Shown here: positions 37,517 to 44,563 of the stretch, piece by piece | Layout of the letters: the number at the start of each line of letters is the position of its first letter | How positions within the stretch are numbered: position 1 is the first letter of the stretch | Assembly: GCF_014650435.1 (NCBI RefSeq) | Contig: NZ_BMUY01000002.1 | Coordinates: forward strand, 434,001-498,000 | DNA from: Streptomyces tendae | Lineage (GTDB): Bacteria > Actinomycetota > Actinomycetes > Streptomycetales > Streptomycetaceae | Direction: 5' to 3' | DNA length: 64,000 nt | Notes under the pieces: model-generated | Told to the model about the DNA's origin: nothing | The model's database searches: none | What the model saw: the letters and a program-made list of their open reading frames with translations, nothing else | Translations under genes and position numbers: made by a program

Positions 37517-38117
37517 AAACGGTGTACACATATCGGCGCCGTCGTCGGCGGGTTGGCGGTGCGGGTCGGCCCCAGATCCATGGGTTGGCCCGCGAGTTGA
37601 GCTGGTCGGTCGCCAGGGTGGTGGTGTATGTGATGTCGTCGCGGTTGGCGAAGGACTGGCCGGCGAGGGCGGCCTTGCGGAAGATGCGCCACCAGCCTTC
37701 CTGCAGGTTGAGCCAGCACGCGCCGACAGCGATGAAAGCGTGGTGGATGCGGGGATGGTCCTCGAGCCAGGTTCGGGTGGACAGGCTGTTGTGACTGGAC
37801 AGGTTGTCGGTGATGATCCAGATCTCCCCGTCGGGGTTGGCGTCCTCGACTTGTTGCAGGAACTGCTGGTAGAAGACGCTGTTGCGGGAGGATGCGGTCA
37901 TCGTGAGGGTCTGGCCATCTGCTGGCCGCAGACCGCCATGGACCCAGGTCTTCTCCGGTCCTCGGCCGTAGTCGAGTTCCGCTTTGATCCGGTGCCCGTC
38001 CGGTGACCAGGCAGGTGCGGGCGGGAAAGTTCGCGGGATCACCGGCCCCAGCTCGTCGGCGCAGATCACCGTCGCGCCGACGAGCGGGTGGGTGTAGAGG
38101 TCGATGATCCGTGTCCT
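37515..38117 (-). CDS. IS630 transposase, C-terminal DDE catalytic part (orfB, reached by frameshift)
   Basis: About 200 residues in the -1 frame relative to orfA, beginning at RTRIIDLYTHPLVGATVICADELG. The catalytic acids are visible: Asp in ICADELG, Asp in WIITDNLSSHNS, and Glu in WLNLQEGWWRIF, the usual IS630 spacing. No good start codon or ribosome site marks an independent gene, so it is probably made as a fusion with orfA by -1 frameshifting at C_CCA_AAA (38123-38117). It ends within the left terminal repeat. Confidence 0.82.
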   Translation of the reverse strand, partial: RTRIIDLYTHPLVGATVICADELGPVIPRTFPPAPAWSPDGHRIKAELDYGRGPEKTWVHGGLRPADGQTLTMTASSRNSVFYQQFLQQVEDANPDGEIWIITDNLSSHNSLSTRTWLEDHPRIHHAFIAVGACWLNLQEGWWRIFRKAALAGQSFANRDDITYTTTLATDQLNSRANPWIWGRPAPPTRRRRRRYVYTV

Positions 38118-38641
38118 TTTGGGACGAAGTCCGGGTCCTTCGAGCGCGTCCAAGACCGGGTACGACGCCAGCGCACGCCCTCGGCGAGCAGGATGCGGCG
38201 CACCTGTGAGCGGCCCACCTCGATCCCTGTGGCCCGCGCTGCCGCGGTCAGGGAATCCAGGGTCCACTCAGATGGCCCGGACTCGTCGAAGGCCCACAGT
38301 TCCCCGACGGTCTCCCACCTCAGCCACCCCGGCGGCACGCTTTTGACCACGGAAATGATCCGAGATCGTTCCTCCTCGGTGATCCGCCGTTTGCGGCCCT
38401 GCCCGCCCAGGTCATCCAGCACCTGCAGGCCCGAGCGGTTGAAGCGGTGCAGCCAGCACCGGACCGTCTTCTGACTGCAGCCCAGCTCAACAGCGATCGC
38501 CGGCACGCGCAGCCCCGACCAGCTCAGCTCGATCATCCGAGCCCGTATCACTGCATCCTGCGGAGCCTTCCGCGCCCGCGACAAGCGGCGAACGACGGTC
38601 CGCTCGTCCTCATCGCACCCCGGTCGTGCCCGTAAAACCAT
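38066..38641 (-). CDS. IS630 transposase, N-terminal DNA-binding part (orfA)
   Basis: About 190 residues with two helix-turn-helix regions. The first includes IRARMIELSWSGLRVPAIA and ELGCSQKTVRCWLHRFN; the second includes SLTAAARATGIEVGRSQVRRIL. These bind the terminal repeats. After RTRSWTRSKDPDFVPK the frame runs into GHGSSTSTPT and stops at 38066, while the catalytic domain continues in the -1 frame. The start may be the ATG at 38641 or 38671. Confidence 0.8.
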   Translation of the reverse strand: MVLRARPGCDEDERTVVRRLSRARKAPQDAVIRARMIELSWSGLRVPAIAVELGCSQKTVRCWLHRFNRSGLQVLDDLGGQGRKRRITEEERSRIISVVKSVPPGWLRWETVGELWAFDESGPSEWTLDSLTAAARATGIEVGRSQVRRILLAEGVRWRRTRSWTRSKDPDFVPKGHGSSTSTPTRSSARR

Positions 38642-38704
38642 CCTCCAGCACCCGCCCCCGAGCACCCTCAACTATCCCGCCACCAGCACATATACCCAAC
38701 GAAA

Positions 38705-38718
38705 GAGGAACCCAGCAC
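38705..38718 (-). repeat. IS630 terminal inverted repeat, right
   Basis: GAGGAACCCAGCAC, perfect inverted copy of 37503-37516, followed by the target TA. Confidence 0.92.
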
Positions 38719-39243
38719 TAGCAGCACGAAGAACACGATGGCCGGGTTGACCCAGGAGGGAACGAGGTCGAAGTTCTCGTTGCACTTGCCGCGCAGCCGA
38801 AACCAACGGTCGAACTCCTCCGCGTGCGCTGCCCGATAGGCCTCGTCATAGCGGACACCGTGACCATGAACACACGCCTCCCCGACATCGAGGCCCCCGG
38901 AGAGAATCCCGGTCAGGCAGGCGACAGCGAGTCCCGCCACACCCGCCGAGACACCGACCACACCCAGCGACAGCCAGGTACGGGGCCGCTCCCACGCCCT
39001 CTCACGGACTGCCCGGACGCTAACGCGCCCCCCTCGGCGGCCATCCCGACGCACAACATCGCCACCACGACGGCCACGACGGTGCCGAGCAGGAACACCA
39101 GGGCCACTCCCATCACCGCCAGTCCGCCCAGGTAGGCGAGCCGCTCAGGCCGGGAGCACAACGGCATCGAACGTGTCTTCATATGTCACAACTCGTTAAG
39201 TCCGGTTGACCACATCATCCCAAGAGGGAAGGAAGGCCGGGCG

Positions 39244-40266
39244 ATGATCAACGAGACGGCTCTACTGGAATCGCGAACCCTACGCAGCGGCGTCCTCGAA
39301 CGCACGGACGTACTCGATCGCGTGAAGGCGCTGTCCCTGCTGCCGGACGGCATGCACGTGACCACGGCGATGGTGGCGGCGTACTTCGAGGTAACCGTGA
39401 AGACGCTCGAGTCCTCCGTCGAGGACCATCGCGAAGAACTGCTGGCCAGCGGCTACCAGGTCTTGACGGGTACGCGACTGGCCCTCCTTAAGAGGGCCAG
39501 TGGGATCCAGTCCCGCTCCCGTTCCCTCGCGCTGTACTCTCGCCGCGCCGTCCTCAACATCGCCATGCTGCTCCGCGACAGCGAAGTCGCACGCCAGGTA
39601 CGTGTCTACCTCCTGGACATGGAGTACGTGGCGCGCGCACAGCCTGTGGACAACCCAGCCCCAACAGACACCATCGCCCAAGATGCCCGCATCGACCAGC
39701 GCATCACCCACATCCTCGGCCGGACCGTCGTGCCGATGTTCAACGCCCTCATCGCCACGTCCGGCGAACACCGCCGCGAGCTCATCGAACTTCGCAGGGA
39801 CATCGAGAACGTCGAACGCAAGCTGTGCTGGCACCACAAGCGCCTCGCCACCCTGGAAGGAGACACCCCTGCCGACGACGTCAGGGCGAAACTGAAGGCG
39901 ATGACCTGGCAGGCATTCGAGCACCACGTCGCCGACCTGCTGCGCCGAGACGGCTGCGTCGACGTCGTCGTACGACAAGCCCGAACCGACCGCGGTATCG
40001 ACATCACTGGCCGCACCGCCGACGGGCGCACCGTCGCCGTCCAGTGCAAGAACAGATCCGGCCGCTCGACCGTACCCAGCGCGGACATGCAGAAGTTCGC
40101 GGGCGCGGCACGCGCCATCGACCACGTGGACATCGCCCTGTTCGTCGCCACCTGCAACTTCAGCCACGAATCAGAGGCTGTCGCCAAACTCAGCGGCGTC
40201 GTCACCGTGAACCGCGAGGAGCTGGAAGCCTGGAGCGCCGGAGTGCTGCTCAAGGAGCTCCAGTAA
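39244..40266 (+). CDS. Restriction endonuclease-type protein: N-terminal DNA-recognition region plus Mrr-like nuclease domain
   Basis: A 340-residue protein. Residues about 15-135 resemble a regulatory or DNA-binding module common in Streptomyces (DRVKALSLLPDGMHVTTAMV, AVLNIAMLLRDSEVARQVR); I do not know a name for it. A helical connector follows (about 150-210). The C-terminal domain, from MTWQAFEHHVADLLRRDGC, is an Mrr-type PD-(D/E)XK nuclease fold: Asp in RTDRGIDITGR and the QCK of TVAVQCKNR are the catalytic pair, followed by a DVALF-like strand (HVDIALFVATCNFS). It probably cleaves modified or foreign DNA. Ribosome site GGGAAGGAAGG before the ATG. No methylase gene is adjacent, consistent with a type IV-like or solitary nuclease. 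Confidence 0.78.
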   Translation: MINETALLESRTLRSGVLERTDVLDRVKALSLLPDGMHVTTAMVAAYFEVTVKTLESSVEDHREELLASGYQVLTGTRLALLKRASGIQSRSRSLALYSRRAVLNIAMLLRDSEVARQVRVYLLDMEYVARAQPVDNPAPTDTIAQDARIDQRITHILGRTVVPMFNALIATSGEHRRELIELRRDIENVERKLCWHHKRLATLEGDTPADDVRAKLKAMTWQAFEHHVADLLRRDGCVDVVVRQARTDRGIDITGRTADGRTVAVQCKNRSGRSTVPSADMQKFAGAARAIDHVDIALFVATCNFSHESEAVAKLSGVVTVNREELEAWSAGVLLKELQ

Positions 40267-40279
40267 GCGACACGGCAAA

Positions 40280-40318
40280 AGGCCCGAAGCCGCAAAAGGA
40301 AGTTGCGGCTTCGGGCCT
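40280..40318. terminator. Terminator hairpin after the nuclease gene
   Basis: Perfect 16-bp stem (AGGCCCGAAGCCGCAA and its complement) with a 7-nt loop, 14 nt after the nuclease stop. Confidence 0.85.
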
Positions 40319-40331
40319 ACGCCATCCTAAG

Positions 40332-40364
40332 GGTGACTGAGATCCCTTAAGGACCTCAGTCACC
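40332..40364. terminator. Second hairpin, abutting the sortase stop codon
   Basis: 14-bp stem (GGTGACTGAGATCC against GGACCTCAGTCACC, one mismatch) with loop CTTAA, directly beside the sortase stop at 40365. Probably the terminator of the leftward sortase operon. Confidence 0.75.
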
Positions 40365-41138
40365 TCACCGCAACTCCGCCGGCGGCGTGCGGTCCTCGTC
40401 CACCTTCTGGGTGCGGACCAGCTCGCCCCAGACCACGTACCGGTAGCGGCTCGTGTAGACCGGGGTGCAGGTCGTCAGGGTGATGTAGTGGCCGGCCTTC
40501 TTCTTGCCGGACTCCTTGGGGATGCCGCCGAGCACCTCGACGTTGTACTTCGAGGTCTCGGGCAGCACGGCGTACGTCTTGTAGACGTACCAGGTGTCCT
40601 TCGTCTCGAAGACGATCGGGTCACCCTTCTCTATCTTGTCGATGTTGTGGAACTTGGCGCCGTGCCCGTCCCGGTGGGCGGCGAGCGAGAAGTTGCCCTT
40701 CTTGTCCGAGGTGGGCAGCGTCGCCTTGACCGGGTCCGTGTAGTAGCCGGCCACGCCGTCGTTGAGGATCTTCATCGACGTGCCCTTCTCCACCAGGACG
40801 TCGCCCTCGCCCATCGCCGGGACGTGCAGGAAGCCGATGCCCGCCTTGGTGTCCAGCGCGCCCGGGCCGCCCCCGCCCACCCGGTCCTGGGCCCAGTTGT
40901 CGCGGACCTTCTCGGCCTGCTTGTCCGCCGCGCGGTCGGCGACCACGTTCGTCCACCACAGCGAGTAGACGACGAACAGGCCCATCACCAGGCCCGCGGT
41001 GATGAGCAGCTCGCCGAAGACGCTGACCGCCTGCGCGACGATCCGCCGGGGACCGCGCCCGCGGCGGCCCGCCCCGGGATCCGGTGGGCCGTCCTCGCCG
41101 GCGTGCTCCTGCTGATCCGTGTCGGTGGTCGCTGCCAC
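40365..41138 (-). CDS. srtE2: Class E sortase (second copy of the pair)
   Basis: A 257-residue membrane transpeptidase that attaches surface proteins, in Streptomyces the chaplins with LAXTG sorting signals, to peptidoglycan. A cytoplasmic N-terminus of about 40 residues precedes one span (LLITAGLVMGLFVVYSLWW). The sortase barrel has catalytic His155 (AAHRDGHG), Cys224 (LTTCTP) and Arg231 (TSRYRYVVWG). The GTG at 41138 follows an AGGGCGGA site. It lies 13 nt after the first sortase gene. The name follows the usual gene order (pknB, srtE2, srtE1, pabA) and is inference. In this genome 5 kb of accessory DNA separates it from pknB, including a broken copy of its own middle part. Confidence 0.88.
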   Translation of the reverse strand: MAATTDTDQQEHAGEDGPPDPGAGRRGRGPRRIVAQAVSVFGELLITAGLVMGLFVVYSLWWTNVVADRAADKQAEKVRDNWAQDRVGGGGPGALDTKAGIGFLHVPAMGEGDVLVEKGTSMKILNDGVAGYYTDPVKATLPTSDKKGNFSLAAHRDGHGAKFHNIDKIEKGDPIVFETKDTWYVYKTYAVLPETSKYNVEVLGGIPKESGKKKAGHYITLTTCTPVYTSRYRYVVWGELVRTQKVDEDRTPPAELR

Positions 41139-41151
41139 TGGTCATCCGCCC

Positions 41152-42225
41152 TTAACTGACGAGCGCATCCGGCTTGCCCTTGCTGCGCGGCCGTTCCTCG
41201 ACCATCTTGCCCCACACGATCATGCGGTACTTGCTGGTGAACTCCGGCGTGCAGGTGGTGAGGGTGATGTAGCGGCCGGGTCCCTTGAAGCCCGACTGCT
41301 TCGGGACCGGGTCCAGCACGCTCACGTTGCTCGGTGACGTCACCGGCAGGATCGACGCCATCTTGTACACGAAGTACTTGTCCTGCGTCTCCACCACGAT
41401 CGGGTCGCCCGGCTCCAGCTTGTTGATGTACCGGAACGGCTCGCCGTGCGTGTTGCGGTGCCCCGCGAGCCCGAAGTTGCCGGCCTTGGCGTCCGGCATC
41501 GCGGTCTTCAGCCCGTCCTCCGCGTAGTGCCCGACCATGCCCCGGTCCAGCACCTTCTTGCTGCTGATGCCCTCCGCGATCGGCACCACCACGTCCAGCT
41601 TGGGGATGTGCAGCAGCGCGAACCCCTGCCCGGGCTCGAAGGCCCCCGGGTTGCGCTTGCCGTTCGCCCAGTCGTCCTGGAGGTCGCTCGCGGCCTGGTT
41701 CGCCTGGGCGTGCGCCCGCACGTTCGTCCACCACAGCTGGTAGGTGACGAACAGCAGCATCAGCACACCGGTCGTGATGAAGATCTCACCGATGGCCCGG
41801 CTGGCGATCACCGCGGCGCCGGGCTTGCGCGCCCGTGCCTGCCGGCGGGCCTCCACGCGCGACAGAGGCGCCTTCGCGGTCCCCTCGGCCTCCGCCTCCA
41901 CCGACGGGCCCCGGGGCGCCCCACGGCGCCCGTGACGCCGTTTCGCGGCCTTCCTGCGGGCCGCCCGTCCGCCGCCCACGGGGCCGTCCCCCGCGGAGGC
42001 GGAGGCTGTCCCGGCGGGTGTCCGCCGCGCAGGGGGCTGTGGAACCCGCAGCGCCACCGTCTCGTCGTCGGCGAGTGGCGGCCGGTACTCGTCCCCGGAT
42101 TCCCCGGACCCGGACTCCTCGTACCAACCGTCCCCGAACGCACCGGAATCCCCGTACGGCTGCCCGTACGAGGATCCCTGGTCACCGGCCGTGCCGGAGT
42201 CGCGCTCGGGGCGCAGCGCGGTCAC
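41152..42225 (-). CDS. srtE1: Class E sortase with long cytoplasmic N-terminus
   Basis: A 357-residue class E sortase. The first 145 residues are disordered, Gly/Ser/Asp-rich then Arg/Lys/Ala-rich, followed by one span (IFITTGVLMLLFVTYQLWW). The catalytic domain has His in GLAGHRNTHGEP, Cys in ITLTTCTPEF and Arg in TSKYRMIVWG. The GTG start at 42225 overlaps the pabA stop as GTGA. The large N-terminal extension fits SrtE1 of Streptomyces. It anchors LAXTG proteins needed for aerial hyphae. Confidence 0.88.
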   Translation of the reverse strand: MTALRPERDSGTAGDQGSSYGQPYGDSGAFGDGWYEESGSGESGDEYRPPLADDETVALRVPQPPARRTPAGTASASAGDGPVGGGRAARRKAAKRRHGRRGAPRGPSVEAEAEGTAKAPLSRVEARRQARARKPGAAVIASRAIGEIFITTGVLMLLFVTYQLWWTNVRAHAQANQAASDLQDDWANGKRNPGAFEPGQGFALLHIPKLDVVVPIAEGISSKKVLDRGMVGHYAEDGLKTAMPDAKAGNFGLAGHRNTHGEPFRYINKLEPGDPIVVETQDKYFVYKMASILPVTSPSNVSVLDPVPKQSGFKGPGRYITLTTCTPEFTSKYRMIVWGKMVEERPRSKGKPDALVS

Positions 42226-42860
42226 GCCGTGGCCCTGCCCACCACCGGGGCGAGCCCCGCCGACCTCGCCACCGCGTCCTGGTCGCCGCACTCCACCAGC
42301 CAGTTGGCCAGCATCCGGTGCCCGTGCTCGGTCAGCACCGACTCCGGATGGAACTGCACGCCTTCCACCAGCAGGTCCCGGTGGCGCAGGCCCATCACGA
42401 TCCCGTCCGGCGTGCGGGCCGTCACCTCCAGCTCCGGCGGCACCGTGGCCGGCTCCGCCGCCAGCGAGTGGTACCGCGTCGCCGTGAACGGCGAGGGCAG
42501 CCCGGCGAAAACGCCCCGGCCGGTGTGCTCCACCGGCGAGGTCTTGCCGTGCAGCAACTCGGGCGCCCGGTCCACCACGCCGCCGTACGCCACCTGCATC
42601 GACTGCATGCCCAGGCACACGCCGAAGACCGGAACCCCGGTGGCCGCGCAGTGTCGCACCATCTCGACGCACACCCCGGCCTGCTCCGGCGTACCCGGGC
42701 CGGGCGAGAGCAGCACGCCGTCGAAGCCGTCCTGGGCGTGTGCCGTCGACACCTCGTCGTTGCGCAGCACCTCGCACTCGGCGCCGAGTTGGTACAGGTA
42801 CTGGACCAGGTTGAAGACGAAGCTGTCGTAGTTGTCGACGACGAGGATGCGCGCGCTCAC
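42222..42860 (-). CDS. pabA: Aminodeoxychorismate/anthranilate synthase component II (glutamine amidotransferase)
   Basis: A 212-residue class I glutamine amidotransferase supplying ammonia for p-aminobenzoate or anthranilate synthesis. It opens ARILVVDNYDSFVFNLVQYL, has the oxyanion strand LLSPGPGTPEQAG, catalytic Cys in VFGVCLGMQS, and the His-Glu pair in GVQFHPESVLTEHG. The GTG at 42860 overlaps the stop of the small membrane-protein gene (GTGA), and its own stop overlaps srtE1. Its place between crgA/DUF881 and the kinase cluster is conserved in actinobacteria. Confidence 0.9.
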   Translation of the reverse strand: MSARILVVDNYDSFVFNLVQYLYQLGAECEVLRNDEVSTAHAQDGFDGVLLSPGPGTPEQAGVCVEMVRHCAATGVPVFGVCLGMQSMQVAYGGVVDRAPELLHGKTSPVEHTGRGVFAGLPSPFTATRYHSLAAEPATVPPELEVTARTPDGIVMGLRHRDLLVEGVQFHPESVLTEHGHRMLANWLVECGDQDAVARSAGLAPVVGRATA

Positions 42861-43018
42861 TGGTTGTCCACCGTCACATCGTTGAAGGGCAGCAGCGGTT
42901 CGGCCCACGGGAAGACGTACTGGAACAGGACGTAGACCACGATCATCGCCAGCATGAGCGAGAGCAGCGCCTTCACCCACACGTTGCCCGGCAGATGCCG
43001 CCAGATCCAGCCGTACAT
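42857..43018 (-). CDS. Small single-span membrane protein
   Basis: A 53-residue protein (MYGWIWRHLPGNVWVKALLS ...) with one hydrophobic span (LLSLMLAMIVVYVLFQYVF) and a conserved-looking WAEPLLPFNDVTV tail. It starts at ATG 43018 after GGAAGGGA and overlaps pabA by 4 nt, so it is translated with the pabA-sortase operon. Function unknown. Confidence 0.78.
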   Translation of the reverse strand: MYGWIWRHLPGNVWVKALLSLMLAMIVVYVLFQYVFPWAEPLLPFNDVTVDNQ

Positions 43019-43099
43019 GCCGTCCCTTCCGTCGCACCACGGCGCCAGACTCACGCCGTACCGCACCAGACTAGCGGCGCCGGGGGCCGGGGAACGGCC

Positions 43100-43879
43100 C
43101 TAATCCACAGGCTGGGCATAGTGCAGGTCCGCCGTGCCCGAGTAGCCCGGCAGCGTCACCCGCCCGTCGTCCTCGACCTTCCAGCCGAGCCCGTACACGT
43201 TGACGTACACCATGTAGTTCTGGATCGCGGGCGACTTCGCCAGCGCGTCCTTCAGGTCCTCCGGGTCCCCGACCGCCTGGATCTTGTACGGCGGTGAGTA
43301 GACGCGGCCCTGGAGGATCAGGGTGTTGCCCACGCAGCGCACCGCGCTGGTGGAGATCAGCCGCTGGTCCATGACCTTGATGCCCTTGGCGCCGCCCTGC
43401 CACAGGGCGTTCACCACGGCCTGGAGGTCCTGCTGGTGGATCACCAGGTAGTCGGGCTGCGGTTCCGGATAGCCGGGGAGCTTCGCGGTGGCGTCCGGCG
43501 GGGCGTCGTCGAGCGTGACGGTGATCGCCTTGCCCTTCAGCTTCTGCGTGCCCGCCTTCTCCTCCAGCGCCGCCAGTTCGTCGTCCTCGGACTTCGTCCG
43601 GCCGTCGTCGCGTTCGGCGAGCGATTCGACGTCCTCGCGCAGGGCTCCGTTGGACTCCTGAAGATCGCCGTTCTCCCGGCTGCGCTCGTGGATGAGATCG
43701 GACAACTTGAGCAAAGAGGCGTCCGTACGGATATTGGTGCCCTTCGCCGTATTGAAACTGGTGAAGAAGATAAGTCCGGCGAGTGCGAAGACGGCCGCCG
43801 TGAGTATCCGCACGGGCCGGAAACGGCGTCGGCGGACAGGGCTGGATCCCGTCCCGGGGGAGTCGGCAGAATTGCTCAA
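43100..43879 (-). CDS. DUF881-family membrane protein, division-associated
   Basis: A 259-residue protein. A basic cytoplasmic N-terminus ([10 protein letters not shown]) and one span ([17 protein letters not shown]) lead to a coiled coil of about 60 residues ([20 protein letters not shown]). The DUF881 domain follows, with [47 protein letters not shown] and [16 protein letters not shown]. The family is conserved beside crgA. The start is a TTG at 43879 preceded by GAAGGAGAT. It diverges from crgA, sharing about 150 bp of upstream DNA. Confidence 0.88.
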   Translation of the reverse strand: MSNSADSPGTGSSPVRRRRFRPVRILTAAVFALAGLIFFTSFNTAKGTNIRTDASLLKLSDLIHERSRENGDLQESNGALREDVESLAERDDGRTKSEDDELAALEEKAGTQKLKGKAITVTLDDAPPDATAKLPGYPEPQPDYLVIHQQDLQAVVNALWQGGAKGIKVMDQRLISTSAVRCVGNTLILQGRVYSPPYKIQAVGDPEDLKDALAKSPAIQNYMVYVNVYGLGWKVEDDGRVTLPGYSGTADLHYAQPVD

Positions 43880-44030
43880 CGTACCCTTATCTCCTTCGGC
43901 GCCACGGAAGGACTACGCTAACGGACGCCCGGGGGAGCGCTCAGAGTCCCCTTGTCCCATGTACGCCGCCCACCGAGACCGAGCCCCGTTCCCTGCGCGG
44001 CCACGCAGCGCATCGACAGGAGAGACCCTC

Positions 44031-44285
44031 GTGCCGAAGTCACGTATCCGCAAGAAGGCCGATTACACGCCGCCGCCCTCGAAGCAGGCGACCAGCATCA
44101 AGCTGACCAGCCGCGGCTGGGTGGCGCCGGTCATGCTGGCCATGTTCGTCATCGGCCTGGCCTGGATCGTCGTCTTCTACGTCACCGACGGTTCCCTGCC
44201 CATCGACTCGCTGGGCAACTGGAACATCGTGGTGGGCTTCGGTTTCATCGCCGCGGGGTTCGGCGTCTCGACGCAGTGGAAGTAG
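44031..44285 (+). CDS. crgA: Cell division regulator CrgA
   Basis: An 84-residue protein, the standard length for Streptomyces CrgA. The basic N-terminus [15 protein letters not shown] is followed by two membrane spans ([18 protein letters not shown] and [17 protein letters not shown]) joined by [12 protein letters not shown]. It coordinates FtsZ-ring placement with growth and sporulation. The GTG start at 44031 has AGGAGA 8 nt upstream. Confidence 0.95.
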
Positions 44286-44343
44286 CCCCGGCGGTGGCCG
44301 CCCAGTAGCTCCGTATCAGCTCTGCCCAGGGGTATTCACGGAG

Positions 44344-44556
44344 TTATCCACAGGCACTGTCCACACGTTGGGGAAAAGAAAGACGATCTGTGGATAACCC
44401 GCCGGACATTGACGCCGGTGTGACGGAAGTACTGGCTGGACCACAGTTCCGAAAACATGTTCGCCCCCTGCCTGACCTGCGAGAACACTGGTCAGCGACA
44501 GGGGGCACATGTGTTCCCGCACGCTGTGCACAAGATCCGCCACCTACTGTGGACAA
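44344..44556. promoter_or_regulatory. DnaA-box cluster in a convergent intergenic region
   Basis: Boxes: TTATCCACA at 44344-44352; CTGTCCACA (one mismatch) at 44357-44365; TGTGGATAA, the inverse of TTATCCACA, at 44389-44397; TGTGGACAA, the inverse of TTGTCCACA, at 44548-44556. The gap lies between the 3' ends of crgA and the rhomboid gene, so promoter function is unlikely. DnaA binding or titration near oriC is inferred. Confidence 0.65.
44455..44512. terminator. Long interrupted hairpin between crgA and the rhomboid gene
   Basis: Stem segments ACATGT, GCCCCCTG and CTGACC pair with GGTCAG, CAGGGGGC and ACATGT around a 12-nt loop, with small internal bulges. It probably terminates both convergent genes. 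Confidence 0.55.
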
Positions 44557-44563
44557 CTGGCGC

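Larger units (their letters stand above)
37503..38718 (-). mobile_element. IS630-family insertion sequence, apparently complete
   Basis: A 1216-bp element with perfect 14-bp terminal inverted repeats, GTGCTGGGTTCCTC and GAGGAACCCAGCAC, flanked by TA on both sides (37501-37502, 38719-38720). This is the target duplication of IS630/Tc1-mariner elements. It encodes a transposase in two overlapping frames. All three DDE-type catalytic residues appear present. It interrupts a membrane-protein gene. Confidence 0.93.
37444..39182 (-). pseudogene. Three-span membrane protein gene split by an IS630-type element
   Basis: Removing the element at 37503-38718 and one TA rejoins the frame exactly: upstream codons ...GTG TTC TTC GTG CTG CTA continue into GCG GCG GCC GGT ... 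TGG CGA TGA. The restored C-terminal span reads AIVFFVLLAAAGVLCLASA and ends at 37444. The middle part has one span (LGVVGVSAGVAGLAVACL) and a loop with two Cys. The N-terminal part, from the ATG at 39182 (MKTRSMPLC) with a span near AVMGVALVFLLGTVVAVV, is in another frame. The switch falls near a run of six G at about 39015-39030, so there is probably a second lesion; alternatively two overlapping genes once existed. Function unknown. Confidence 0.75.

Noticed and set aside
44344..44556. DnaA-box group as the replication origin itself
   Set aside because: Streptomyces oriC lies between dnaA and dnaN and has many more boxes; neither gene is here.
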